Assembly: GCA_964638155.1 (NCBI GenBank)
Contig: CAZWYI010000041.1
Coordinates: forward strand, 1 to 13,579
Source of the DNA: CAYZTD01 sp964638155
GTDB lineage: Archaea; Thermoplasmatota; E2; DHVEG-1
Direction: 5' to 3'
Length of the DNA stretch: 13,579 bases
Shown: in pieces, positions 6,721 to 13,579 of the stretch
How positions within the stretch are numbered: position 1 is the stretch's first letter
How the letters are laid out: every line of letters starts with the position of its first letter
The notes under the pieces: model-generated
Told to the model about the DNA's origin: nothing
The model's input: only the letters and a program-made list of their open reading frames with translations
Databases searched by the model: none
Position numbers and translations under genes: made by a program

Positions 6721-7452
6721 ATGGTTAAACGTAGATGTCCTACTGGTATTTCTTCATTAGACTCAGAACTTAATGGAGGTATTCCTGAGGGAAATATAGT
6801 TCTTGTATCCGGAGGTAGCGGTGTTGGAAAAACTACTCTTTCTATGCAATTTTTAATAAATGGGATTAAACTAGATGAAAAAACTGTTTTTTTTACTGCT
6901 ACTGAGACAGTAGATAAAATAAAAAAATACCAAGGTGTGTATGATCATTTTGACGAAAAATATATAAAAGCAGGGCAGCTAAATATTCTAGATCTATGGG
7001 ATATTAGTGACGAACTAGGCCTTTCACCTGAGAGATATAGTTTTGAAGATGCTAATATTTTATTTGAAGTAATAAGAGACATAGTCAAAGAAATAAGAGC
7101 TAAAAGACTTGTTATTGATTCGATAACTAGTCTTTGTTATCGCCTTCAGTCAAAGGAGATGATAAGAGATTTTATTTTCAGGCTAGGTGCTTCTCTTTCC
7201 TCATTACTTTGCACCACCTTACTTACTTCAGAAGTACCACCTAAGGTTTTGCAGTATTCACAATATGAAATAGAAGAATTTATCTCAGATGGAATTCTTT
7301 TTTTAGGTGATCTAGATAGAAAAGGTGATCTTATTAGAACCTTTCAAATTGTTAAAATGCGTGGGACAAATCACTCTAGAACAAAATATGTATTAAATAT
7401 GTCAAAAGAAAAAGGTATAGAACTTACACCTATGCTAAAGTCAAATCTATGA
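6721..7452 (+). CDS. Single-domain KaiC-like RecA-superfamily ATPase
   Basis: This 243-residue protein is one complete KaiC domain. The opening CPTGISSLDSELNGGIPEGN is the classic KaiC/RadB lead-in. Walker A is GSGVGKTT (32-39), and Walker B ends in LVIDS (130-134). At the position where KaiC has a catalytic Glu pair after the second strand, the sequence reads TATET (59-63), leaving one Glu. Archaeal single-domain homologues are diverse and mostly uncharacterised; some act in archaellum (FlaH) or signalling roles. It lacks the FlaH neighbourhood here, so no specific role is assigned. Translation is supported by a strong double Shine-Dalgarno. The gene ends 2 nt before the convergent phosphohexomutase. 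Confidence 0.9.
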   Translation: MVKRRCPTGISSLDSELNGGIPEGNIVLVSGGSGVGKTTLSMQFLINGIKLDEKTVFFTATETVDKIKKYQGVYDHFDEKYIKAGQLNILDLWDISDELGLSPERYSFEDANILFEVIRDIVKEIRAKRLVIDSITSLCYRLQSKEMIRDFIFRLGASLSSLLCTTLLTSEVPPKVLQYSQYEIEEFISDGILFLGDLDRKGDLIRTFQIVKMRGTNHSRTKYVLNMSKEKGIELTPMLKSNL

Positions 7453-7454
7453 TT

Positions 7455-8834
7455 TTAAGAGTTTTTTATTATTTCTTCTGCTAGTTTTTTATATTTATTA
7501 GCAAGGTTCTCTGCTGTTTTTTTATCTTTTGATTCAGAATAAACTCTAAAAATAGGTTCAGTTCCAGATGGCCTCATTAAAACCCAGCCATTTTTAAAAT
7601 AAAGTTTCACTCCATCTGTTTCATCTACTTCTATTACCTCATCATCTTTTTTTGTTTCAGATGCAAGTTTTTTCATAACTATTTCTTTTTTATCATTTGG
7701 GCAAGGCATTTTTGTCTTAAATACTTCATATTTAGGTATCTCATCTATCAATTCAGATAACGATTTATCTTTTACAGCCATGATCTCAAGAATCTTTGCT
7801 ATAGACATAGCCGAATCTCTACAGTACTGCATTTCTGGGAAAATAAGGCCGCCGTTTTCTTCTCCACCAAAAACTGCGTTTTTGTTAATCATTACTCTTG
7901 CAACAATAGGAGAACCAACTGCTGTGTGGATTACTTTACCGTTGTTTTCTTTTACCACATCATCAAAACAACTTGAAGTGGTAACAGGTGTTACAGCTAT
8001 TCCTCCTTTTTTTTCTGTTGCATATTTGGCACCAAGTGCTAAGGTTTTATCACCCCAGATATAGTTTCCCTTTTCATCAATAAAAATAGCTCTATCTGCA
8101 TCTCCATCCTGTGCTGCACCGATATCAGCTTTTTTTTCAGGAACTTTAGCTATTAAATCTGTTAAATTCTCAGGTAAAGGTTCAGAGTTATGACCTGGAA
8201 ATGTTCCATCTGGAATGCAGTAAAGTTTAGTTATTTTACAATTTAGTTTTTCTAAAAGAGTAGATGTTACAAGACTACCTGCTCCGTTTCCACAGTCTAA
8301 AACAACGTGGTAGTTTTTTTCTTTTATTTTATTTGTTTTTACATTTTTTAGAATCCCTGAAATATATAGATCTATAGCTTTATCCCAGAAGCTTACGTTT
8401 CCTACTAGTTGCCACTCTACTAAATTAAAACTTTTTTCAAAATATATCTTTTCAATTTCTTCTTCTATATCTTTTGAAAACTCTGTCCCGTCATTTGCAA
8501 CACCCTTTATTCCATTGAAATTAGGTGGATTATGTGAAGCAGTAATGATTACACCAGAGTCAAAATCTTTTTCTTTTACAGTATATTGTAGTGCTGGTGT
8601 TGGCACAAGACCTACATCAACAACATTACAGCCTGTAGAGGTAAGACCTGCAGTTATTGCGTTTTTTAACATATGATTAGAAAGACGTGCATCTGTTCCA
8701 ATTGCAACTCTAGGTTTCTTTATTGTTTTTTTTAGATATGTCCCCCAGGCTTTTCCAATATTTAGTGCTAGATCGGTGTTCATATCTTTGTTTACAACAC
8801 CTCTTATACCGTTTGTTCCAAATAGTTTTGTCAT
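7455..8834 (-). CDS. glmM: Phosphoglucosamine mutase / phosphomannomutase family enzyme
   Basis: This is an alpha-D-phosphohexomutase that interconverts 6-phospho and 1-phospho sugars through a phosphoserine. All four signature sites are present: the catalytic loop TASHNPP with Ser100, the metal loop DGDADR (243-248), the sugar-binding loop GEENGG (324-329) and the phosphate-binding loop RPSGTEP (421-427). Length (459) is typical. The GEENGG loop is what I recall for archaeal GlmM-type proteins, so glucosamine phosphate is the favoured substrate, with mannose or glucose phosphate possible. GGAG at 8842-8845 lies 7 nt before the ATG. It follows the nucleotidyltransferase gene by 74 nt on the same strand, which fits consecutive steps of nucleotide-sugar synthesis. 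Confidence 0.9.
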   Translation of the reverse strand: MTKLFGTNGIRGVVNKDMNTDLALNIGKAWGTYLKKTIKKPRVAIGTDARLSNHMLKNAITAGLTSTGCNVVDVGLVPTPALQYTVKEKDFDSGVIITASHNPPNFNGIKGVANDGTEFSKDIEEEIEKIYFEKSFNLVEWQLVGNVSFWDKAIDLYISGILKNVKTNKIKEKNYHVVLDCGNGAGSLVTSTLLEKLNCKITKLYCIPDGTFPGHNSEPLPENLTDLIAKVPEKKADIGAAQDGDADRAIFIDEKGNYIWGDKTLALGAKYATEKKGGIAVTPVTTSSCFDDVVKENNGKVIHTAVGSPIVARVMINKNAVFGGEENGGLIFPEMQYCRDSAMSIAKILEIMAVKDKSLSELIDEIPKYEVFKTKMPCPNDKKEIVMKKLASETKKDDEVIEVDETDGVKLYFKNGWVLMRPSGTEPIFRVYSESKDKKTAENLANKYKKLAEEIIKNS

Positions 8835-8908
8835 ATTAAATCTCCAAATTACTTTTTAGGGTAATAAAAGATACATAAATAGGTTTTTTGCAATATTTTA
8901 TTTTGATA

Positions 8909-9937
8909 TTATTTTTCTATTACATTTCCTATTTGTTTATCTGGATAACCTTTTGGTTTTTGTTGAGTCCATATGATTTCATTGTCCAAAGTGGTATTTT
9001 CATCTATTTTTTCGTTGTCCCCTACAACTGAATTTTTCATGTTACAAAAACCTTTAACCAGTGCTTTTTCACCAATCACACAGTTATAAAATTTTGAGTT
9101 TTCTTCGATTTTTGCATTATCAAGAACAATCGTTTTCTCAAGTTTACAGTTTTTTCCAATAGCTACATTATTGCCAATAGTAGATTTTTTTAGATCTCCT
9201 TTTATTTCAGTATTTTCACCAATAAAATTATCCATATTTTTTTTATCAAGTAAAAACTTGTGAACATCAAGATAACTCTTGATTCTGCCTATGTCCATCC
9301 AGTATCCTTTAAATCTAAAACCATAAAATCTATCTGTATCTTTTATTATCTGAGGAAATATTTCTTTTTCCATAGAAACTAGTTTTCCTTTTTCAATGTA
9401 ATCAAGAACCATTGGTTCAAGGCAATATGCTCCTGCATTAATAAAATTGGAAGGCGCATCTTTGGGTTTTGGTTTTTCTACAAAACCTACTATTTTCCCA
9501 TCAGATTCAACATCTGCTACACCAAATTCTGACACATTTTCAACAGGATACAAAGATATTGTTGAAACTGCATTTTTCTTTTCATGAAATTTTATCATAT
9601 CTGATAAATTTAGTGAACAAATTATATCGCTATTAAGGATTAGAAAACGCCCAGTTAGGTGTTTTTCAGCAAATTTTGTAGCACCGCCTGTACCTAATGG
9701 CTTTGGTTCGTCGTTTACTATTATTTCTAAATCATAGTCTTTTTTTTCTAAATATTCTTCAATTTGTTTTTTTCTATAGTTAACTGCAAGTATCAGCTTG
9801 TCTACTTCTTTTGGAAGTATCTCTATTATATGTGATATCATCGGCTTATTCAAAATTGGTAATAACGATTTTGCCCTTGTATATGTTAAAGGTCTAAGCC
9901 TAGTTCCAAATCCGCCTGCTAAAATTATTGCTTCCAT
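8909..9937 (-). CDS. Mannose-1-phosphate guanylyltransferase-like sugar nucleotidyltransferase
   Basis: The enzyme joins a nucleoside triphosphate to a sugar 1-phosphate. The N-terminal Rossmann-like domain has GGFGTRLRPLT (8-18), Lys23 in the KxLLP region, LGTGGA (81-86), the metal-binding NSD (102-104), FVEKPK (152-157), NAG (167-169) and KGYWMDIG (210-217). Residues from about 238 form a degenerate left-handed beta-helix with IG-N hexapeptides. This layout is closest to GMPP-type pyrophosphorylases; UTP- or GlcNAc-specific activity cannot be excluded. I chose the ATG at 9937 over the GTG at 9949, because GGTGAG at 9945-9950 is then a well-spaced Shine-Dalgarno and the family starts MEAIILAGG. 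Partnership with the adjacent mutase is likely. Confidence 0.9.
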   Translation of the reverse strand: MEAIILAGGFGTRLRPLTYTRAKSLLPILNKPMISHIIEILPKEVDKLILAVNYRKKQIEEYLEKKDYDLEIIVNDEPKPLGTGGATKFAEKHLTGRFLILNSDIICSLNLSDMIKFHEKKNAVSTISLYPVENVSEFGVADVESDGKIVGFVEKPKPKDAPSNFINAGAYCLEPMVLDYIEKGKLVSMEKEIFPQIIKDTDRFYGFRFKGYWMDIGRIKSYLDVHKFLLDKKNMDNFIGENTEIKGDLKKSTIGNNVAIGKNCKLEKTIVLDNAKIEENSKFYNCVIGEKALVKGFCNMKNSVVGDNEKIDENTTLDNEIIWTQQKPKGYPDKQIGNVIEK

Positions 9938-9988
9938 ATATTTTCTCACCGTTTTAGGTTAATCTGGATTAGGGACACTAAATAAGTC

Positions 9989-9998
9989 TTATAAATTT
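9989..9998 (-). promoter_or_regulatory. TATA box of the nucleotidyltransferase gene
   Basis: The minus-strand string AATTTATAAG is a good archaeal TATA match. Transcription would start around 9966, giving a leader of roughly 28 nt that contains the GGTGAG ribosome-binding site. Confidence 0.55.
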
Positions 9999-10049
9999 TT
10001 CGAGAAAAAACTTGAATTTTATACTAAATTAGCATGCATAGGTACGTGA

Positions 10050-10089
10050 ATATACACCTACAAAAGAATTTACATATACACCTACAAAA
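10050..10089. repeat. Two 16-bp direct repeats, 24-bp period
   Basis: ATATACACCTACAAAA occurs exactly at 10050-10065 and again at 10074-10089. The pair is flanked by GGTAC at 10041-10045 and 10092-10096. The spacing is just over two helical turns, which would place both copies on nearly the same face of the DNA. They sit about 50 bp upstream of the transcription start of the nucleotidyltransferase gene and about 45 bp before the 33-codon ORF. An operator for either gene is possible but not shown. Confidence 0.6.
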
Positions 10090-10133
10090 AAGGTACATAA
10101 GCAATCTTTTTCATACTGTAATTTAGGGACGGG

Positions 10134-10235
10134 ATGGAGATAAGTAGAAACAAAAAAGAGGATATAATAAGCGTTTGTTTTATTACAGTAGTTATAATAC
10201 TTATGCTAGTAATACAGGTAACAGGTGCTATATAA
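10134..10235 (+). CDS. Possible 33-residue single-span membrane peptide
   Basis: The frame starts MEISRNKKEDIISVCF and continues with an uninterrupted hydrophobic stretch of about 20 residues (about 13-33) to the end, ending VIQVTGAI. A charged head followed by one membrane helix is a convincing membrane-peptide pattern and also recalls the N terminus of archaeal type IV pilin-like proteins, although no clear pilin peptidase site can be named. GGGACGGG precedes the ATG too closely for a standard Shine-Dalgarno, and a weak TATA-like GTACATAAG at 10093-10101 predicts a short leader. It occupies part of a nearly 400-nt interval otherwise free of genes. Confidence 0.4.
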   Translation: MEISRNKKEDIISVCFITVVIILMLVIQVTGAI

Positions 10236-10298
10236 AATAAATAATATTATACAAAATTGTATTTTTATTTTAACTAAAACATAATTAATTATAGAAAG

Positions 10299-10309
10299 AT
10301 TTATAAATA
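10299..10309 (+). promoter_or_regulatory. Strong TATA box, leaderless promoter
   Basis: ATTTATAAATA, preceded by GAAAG as BRE, is the best TATA consensus in the window. Its centre lies about 35 nt before the ATG at 10339, so transcription should begin within a few bases of the start codon. No Shine-Dalgarno is present, as expected for a leaderless message. Confidence 0.7.
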
Positions 10310-10338
10310 CCAAACAATCTATTGTATTTTGATTATAT

Positions 10339-10533
10339 ATGGGAGCAAAAACACTTGATAAAAAGCAAAACATTACAAAAATGTTTGAAGGTACAGAAGA
10401 TTTCACCTCAGATGAACAATTAGCATTACATATAATGCATAGATTCAATATATGTAGAGATACAATAGAAACAATGCCTGCATTTGATGAGCACATAAAA
10501 CCATTATTTTCCAAAGAAAAAGAAAAATACTAA
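10339..10533 (+). CDS. Unrecognised 64-residue protein, leaderless
   Basis: I do not recognise this family. The protein is soluble and strongly charged: a Lys-rich start (MGAKTLDKKQNITKMF), a central helix with LALHIMHRFNICRDTIETM at about 29-47, and a Lys/Glu tail. It contains a single Cys and no Cys pairs, membrane segment or signal. The strong consensus promoter immediately upstream, a start codon exactly where a leaderless transcript should begin, and balanced amino-acid composition make it a likely real gene. It stands alone, 70 nt before the aminotransferase, which has its own TATA box. Confidence 0.75.
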   Translation: MGAKTLDKKQNITKMFEGTEDFTSDEQLALHIMHRFNICRDTIETMPAFDEHIKPLFSKEKEKY

Positions 10534-10576
10534 TTCACTATATACTTAAGGATATAATAAACTTTTTACGAAATAA

Positions 10577-10586
10577 TTATAAAATA
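10577..10586 (+). promoter_or_regulatory. TATA box of the aminotransferase gene
   Basis: TTATAAAATA lies with its centre about 23 nt before the ATG at 10604, so the aminotransferase message is probably leaderless. This supports the 10604 start over later candidates. Confidence 0.5.
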
Positions 10587-10603
10587 ATATATGATTCCCG
10601 TGG

Positions 10604-11839
10604 ATGGTGATTTTTATTTCAAATATTGAGAGGCTATACTCAGATAGAGCCGGAAAAATGAGAAAATCAGTAATAAGAGAACTACTTAAAGTTACCCAGG
10701 ACCCTGAAATCATCTCTTTTGCCGGTGGGCTTCCTAATCCTAGATCTTTTCCTATAGAGGATTTAGAAGGTGTAGTAGACTATGTTTTAAACCATAAAGG
10801 AAAAGAAGCACTTCAATATGGAACCACGCAGGGCTATATCCACTTAAGAGAAGCCTTAGCTGAAAGAATGAAAAAAGACGGTGTGGATGTAACTGAAGAA
10901 GAACTAATTATAACAAATGGTTCGCAGCAGGCTCTGGATACAATTGGAAAAATATTTTTAAATCCGGGGGATACCGCGCTTGTTGGTCTTCCCACTTATC
11001 TCGGCGGGATAAATGCTTTTAGAAGCTACGAATCAAACCTTGAGGGCATACCATTGGATGGAGAAGGTATGCGCATGGATATTCTTGAAGAAAAGATAAA
11101 GAATCTTTTAAAAGATGAAATTCAGCCGAAATTCATCTATGCGGTTCCTACTTTTCAAAACCCGGCTGGAGTTGTAATGTCTGAAAAGAGAAGAAAACAG
11201 TTAATAGACATTGCTAATGAATATGATCTGGTAATCATAGAAGATGACCCATATGGAAAGCTAAGGTATGATACATCTCCAGTTAAACCAATAAAAGCAT
11301 TTGATGATGAGGGAAGAGTCATATATATGTCAACTTTTTCAAAGATTCTTTCACCAGGGTTTAGACTAGCTTGGACTGTAGCAGATTCAGATCTTACTCG
11401 TAAAATGATTATATGTAAACAGGCTCTTGATCTATGTACAAATACTTTCACTCAGTATATAGCAAATGAATTTATGAGAAGAGGCTCACTTGATTTACAT
11501 ATTATGAAGATATGTGAAATGTACAAACCAAAAAGAGATATTATGATTAAAGCGATGAAAGAATACTTCCCTGAAGGCTATAAATCCTATAAACCAAAAG
11601 GAGGTATGTTTGCATGGGTTACATTACCAGAGGGAATAGATACTGAAAGCATGTTTCTTGATGCAATAAAAGAAAAAGTAGCATATGTACATGGAAAAGC
11701 GTTTCATGTAGATGGCGGGGGAGAACGCAGTATGAGACTAAATTTTTCTTATTCAACTGATGAGCAAATTGATATTGGTATGAAGAGACTAGCTAATGTT
11801 ATAAAGAAAAAACTTGAAAAACAAGAAACTGTTGTCTAA
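10604..11839 (+). CDS. Fold-type I PLP aminotransferase (LysN/aromatic type)
   Basis: This 411-residue enzyme transfers amino groups between an amino acid and a 2-oxo acid using pyridoxal phosphate. Visible landmarks are ISFAGGLPNP (37-46), YGTTQGYIHLREA (72-84), TNGSQQALD (104-112), the PLP-contacting FQNPAG with Asn186, EDDPYG with Asp215 and Tyr217, the Schiff-base Lys247 in STFSKILSPGFRLAW, and MRLNFS with Arg378 for the substrate carboxylate. The pattern matches the LysN/2-aminoadipate and aromatic aminotransferase branch; substrate cannot be set from sequence alone. GGTGAT at 10606-10611 resembles a Shine-Dalgarno but no normal start codon follows at the right distance. A lipoprotein gene begins 6 nt downstream. 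Confidence 0.92.
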   Translation: MVIFISNIERLYSDRAGKMRKSVIRELLKVTQDPEIISFAGGLPNPRSFPIEDLEGVVDYVLNHKGKEALQYGTTQGYIHLREALAERMKKDGVDVTEEELIITNGSQQALDTIGKIFLNPGDTALVGLPTYLGGINAFRSYESNLEGIPLDGEGMRMDILEEKIKNLLKDEIQPKFIYAVPTFQNPAGVVMSEKRRKQLIDIANEYDLVIIEDDPYGKLRYDTSPVKPIKAFDDEGRVIYMSTFSKILSPGFRLAWTVADSDLTRKMIICKQALDLCTNTFTQYIANEFMRRGSLDLHIMKICEMYKPKRDIMIKAMKEYFPEGYKSYKPKGGMFAWVTLPEGIDTESMFLDAIKEKVAYVHGKAFHVDGGGERSMRLNFSYSTDEQIDIGMKRLANVIKKKLEKQETVV

Positions 11840-11845
11840 AAGAGT

Positions 11846-13456
11846 ATGCCTCTAAATAAAAAGATTATTTCAACATTTATTTTATTAATTATTTCAACTA
11901 GTTTTTTCTCCGGGTGTATTCTAGAAGAAATATTTGGAGCTGCAACTTTTTCAGTTAACTCTTGGTCTGTAGATGACTATGATGGTTTCCCATGTATAAA
12001 TATATACTTTAAATGCAAAGGTAGAGTAAATCTAGAGATGCTTGATCCAAATCAAGAAAAAGTTGATAATGATTTTTTTTATAGCGATGGAAATACATCT
12101 TTAAACTTGGGAAATTACAGGGAAAATATAGACTCGGGGAAATATTATTTAAAAGCATATGATAAAAACGATAAAGAAATATTTAGCAAAGATTTCTCTT
12201 TTTCAAATTCAGATTTATCTATATTATCATGTGAACAACGATGGTGGGGAAATAGTGCAGGATATAGTTTAATAGGCCTTGAATTAAAGGTTAAAAACAG
12301 CGGCGATTTACCTGTTTATCCATACACTATTAGTATTGTAACAGATTCTAAAGAAGTTTCTTCATTAATTTTACCTACAGTTGTTTTACCCGGTACAGTT
12401 ACTGAAATATATTCATATGTGTATCATGAAGGACAATTTGAAGAAGATTCATTTATAGTTAATATTGAAGATGAAAATAAAATGAGTTTTTGTTCAGATA
12501 CTTTTTCTTTTAAAGAGATAAACACAGTTTCCACAACAATATTTAAAGAAAATGATTTAGATAATAGCTTAATTATTCCTTTTCCGGATTTCTTATATAA
12601 CTATTATATTGGGCTAGAAAGAAAAACAATAGAAGACTACATTCTTTTTGTATTTGATAAATATGATGATAGTTTTCTTGAGATGGTTTTAGAAAAAATA
12701 ATTTCTACAGTTGAATATGGTGAATTTAGATACAATCAAATGACAGATGAAGAAAAAATAAACTATATAGCTGATTTTGTACAATCACTTGATTATAAAA
12801 AAGATAGCGAGGTTGATGACTCCTATGAATATCCAAGGTATCCTATAGAAACTATTTTTAATGGTGAAGGAGGAGGGGATTGCGAGGATAAATCTATTCT
12901 TACTGCTAGCCTTTTAAAAATTGCAGGTTTTAATGTTTCATTAATAAGACTTCCTGATCATATGGCGGTTGGTGTTAACTTATCAGATAAAAAAATCAGT
13001 GAATATGAATATTTTGTCGATAATTATTATTTCCTTGAAACAACTACAAAAGGAAAACCTTGTGGGTTTATACCAAATGATTACCGATCTTTATCTGATG
13101 AAGCAGTTGTATATAAAATAGATGCAAGACCTCTTTTGTACCATGATTGGAAAGATGGAGTGGTAACAATTTTTTCAAAAACAGAGATAGGAAGTTTTGT
13201 AAAATCTATTGTTTTTGTTGAAAACTTCGGAAATAGTATAGCATCAGATGTAAAAATAGAAGGTGTGTTTTATACAGATTCAGGGCTTGAATTTCAGCCA
13301 GAAAAAGTTACTATTGATGAAATTAAATCAGGTGAAAAAGAAAAAATAATTTTAAGTGTTCAAAAACCAACTGGTATTAATACTTGGTTTAAAACCCGGA
13401 TTATCTATGAGGGAAATGTTGTAGATACCAAAGAATCAAAATCTTATTTTGATTAA
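11846..13456 (+). CDS. Secreted lipoprotein with transglutaminase-like domain
   Basis: The N terminus is a lipoprotein signal: MPLNKK, a hydrophobic core, then lipobox FFSGC with Cys24 as the predicted lipidated residue. An Ig/CARDB-like beta region follows (VKNSGDLPVYPYTI at 149-162). A transglutaminase-like papain-fold core lies at about 300-425, with Cys346 in GEGGGDCEDKS, His372 in LPDHMAVGV and Glu398 in YYFLETT as the probable triad. A second beta-sandwich, FVENFGNSIASDVKIEG (457-473), closes the protein. Such domains act as proteases, peptide transferases or amidases, so an extracellular role is likely, substrate unknown. It starts 6 nt after the aminotransferase stop and may be read from that promoter; no clear Shine-Dalgarno is seen. 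Confidence 0.88.
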   Translation: MPLNKKIISTFILLIISTSFFSGCILEEIFGAATFSVNSWSVDDYDGFPCINIYFKCKGRVNLEMLDPNQEKVDNDFFYSDGNTSLNLGNYRENIDSGKYYLKAYDKNDKEIFSKDFSFSNSDLSILSCEQRWWGNSAGYSLIGLELKVKNSGDLPVYPYTISIVTDSKEVSSLILPTVVLPGTVTEIYSYVYHEGQFEEDSFIVNIEDENKMSFCSDTFSFKEINTVSTTIFKENDLDNSLIIPFPDFLYNYYIGLERKTIEDYILFVFDKYDDSFLEMVLEKIISTVEYGEFRYNQMTDEEKINYIADFVQSLDYKKDSEVDDSYEYPRYPIETIFNGEGGGDCEDKSILTASLLKIAGFNVSLIRLPDHMAVGVNLSDKKISEYEYFVDNYYFLETTTKGKPCGFIPNDYRSLSDEAVVYKIDARPLLYHDWKDGVVTIFSKTEIGSFVKSIVFVENFGNSIASDVKIEGVFYTDSGLEFQPEKVTIDEIKSGEKEKIILSVQKPTGINTWFKTRIIYEGNVVDTKESKSYFD

Positions 13457-13528
13457 AAGTCTAAATTTGCAATCTTAATGTTTTACTTACAATTCTAATT
13501 AAAGTATTTATTTCTTTGATTTATTTTG

Positions 13529-13579
13529 TGTAGAGTACAAAAATTATTTCGTTTTGAATTACATGCAGGGATGACAAAG
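13529..13579. repeat. Right copy of the 51-bp inverted end repeat
   Basis: This copy is the exact reverse complement of 5-55 and runs to the last base of the window. Its inner boundary lies 72 bp after the lipoprotein stop codon. The bases just inside the two copies differ (TTAGT after the left copy, TTTTG before the right), so the match ends sharply. That sharp edge is consistent with the end of a repeated element inserted at two sites. Confidence 0.9.

Noticed and set aside
10050..10096. Possible CRISPR array
   Set aside because: There are only two repeats with an 8-bp gap, far too short for spacers, and no cas gene is nearby.
10206..10514. Minus-strand 102-codon frame opposite the 64-residue gene
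   Set aside because: It is Cys/Ile/Phe-rich shadow translation with no Shine-Dalgarno; the plus-strand gene has a strong promoter.
10159..10560. AGGATATAATAA found at 10159-10170 and 10549-10560
   Set aside because: A 12-bp match in very AT-rich DNA is weak; one copy lies inside the 33-codon ORF and no promoter logic links them.
1..13579. Whole window as a composite transposon or linear plasmid bounded by the 51-bp repeats
   Set aside because: It carries single-copy core genes (EF-1alpha, uS10, TrpRS, FtsY) and no transposase or replication gene, so two independent repeat copies at contig ends are simpler.

Overview
The window reads as a compact, AT-rich archaeal chromosome segment. The evidence is an archaeal-type EF-1alpha followed by ribosomal protein uS10, an archaeal TrpRS, the prefoldin-alpha/FtsY pair, a KaiC-like ATPase, TATA-box promoters about 25 nt upstream of many starts, short or absent leaders, and two tRNA genes without an encoded CCA. 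The EF-1alpha sequence looks most like Thermoplasmatota (Euryarchaeota in the broad sense). That placement is from memory of family sequences, not a search, and is only moderately secure. No methanogenesis or other diagnostic metabolic gene is present.

Layout from left to right. (1) An end repeat, tRNA-Val(GAC), EF-1alpha, rpsJ, tRNA-Ser(TGA) and TrpRS all lie on the plus strand and form a translation block. (2) An unrecognised 173-residue basic protein on the minus strand converges on TrpRS (4 nt apart) and is divergent from a plus-strand two-CBS protein. (3) A minus-strand stretch runs prefoldin alpha, FtsY, then a 345-nt interval often left blank. It holds three very small ORFs, of which the 37-codon one has a good Shine-Dalgarno and is probably a real gene. 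(4) A divergent plus-strand single-domain KaiC-like ATPase ends 2 nt from a minus-strand pair: a GMPP-like sugar nucleotidyltransferase followed by a phosphoglucosamine/phosphomannomutase, together making activated sugar nucleotides. (5) A gene-poor interval carries two 16-bp direct repeats and a probable 33-residue single-span membrane peptide. (6) Plus strand: a leaderless 64-residue protein, a fold-type I PLP aminotransferase, and, 6 nt later, a lipoprotein with a transglutaminase-like domain.

The most striking non-gene feature is a perfect 51-bp sequence at both extremities in inverted orientation (5-55 and 13529-13579). Because core genes lie between, the simplest reading is that the window is a whole contig whose assembly stopped inside two copies of a dispersed repeat, such as an IS or MITE end. 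I found no CRISPR array, complete transposase gene, origin or obvious defence system, and no clear case for a wholly new system. The best leads are the end repeat, the small genes, the orphan 173-residue protein and the transglutaminase-like lipoprotein.
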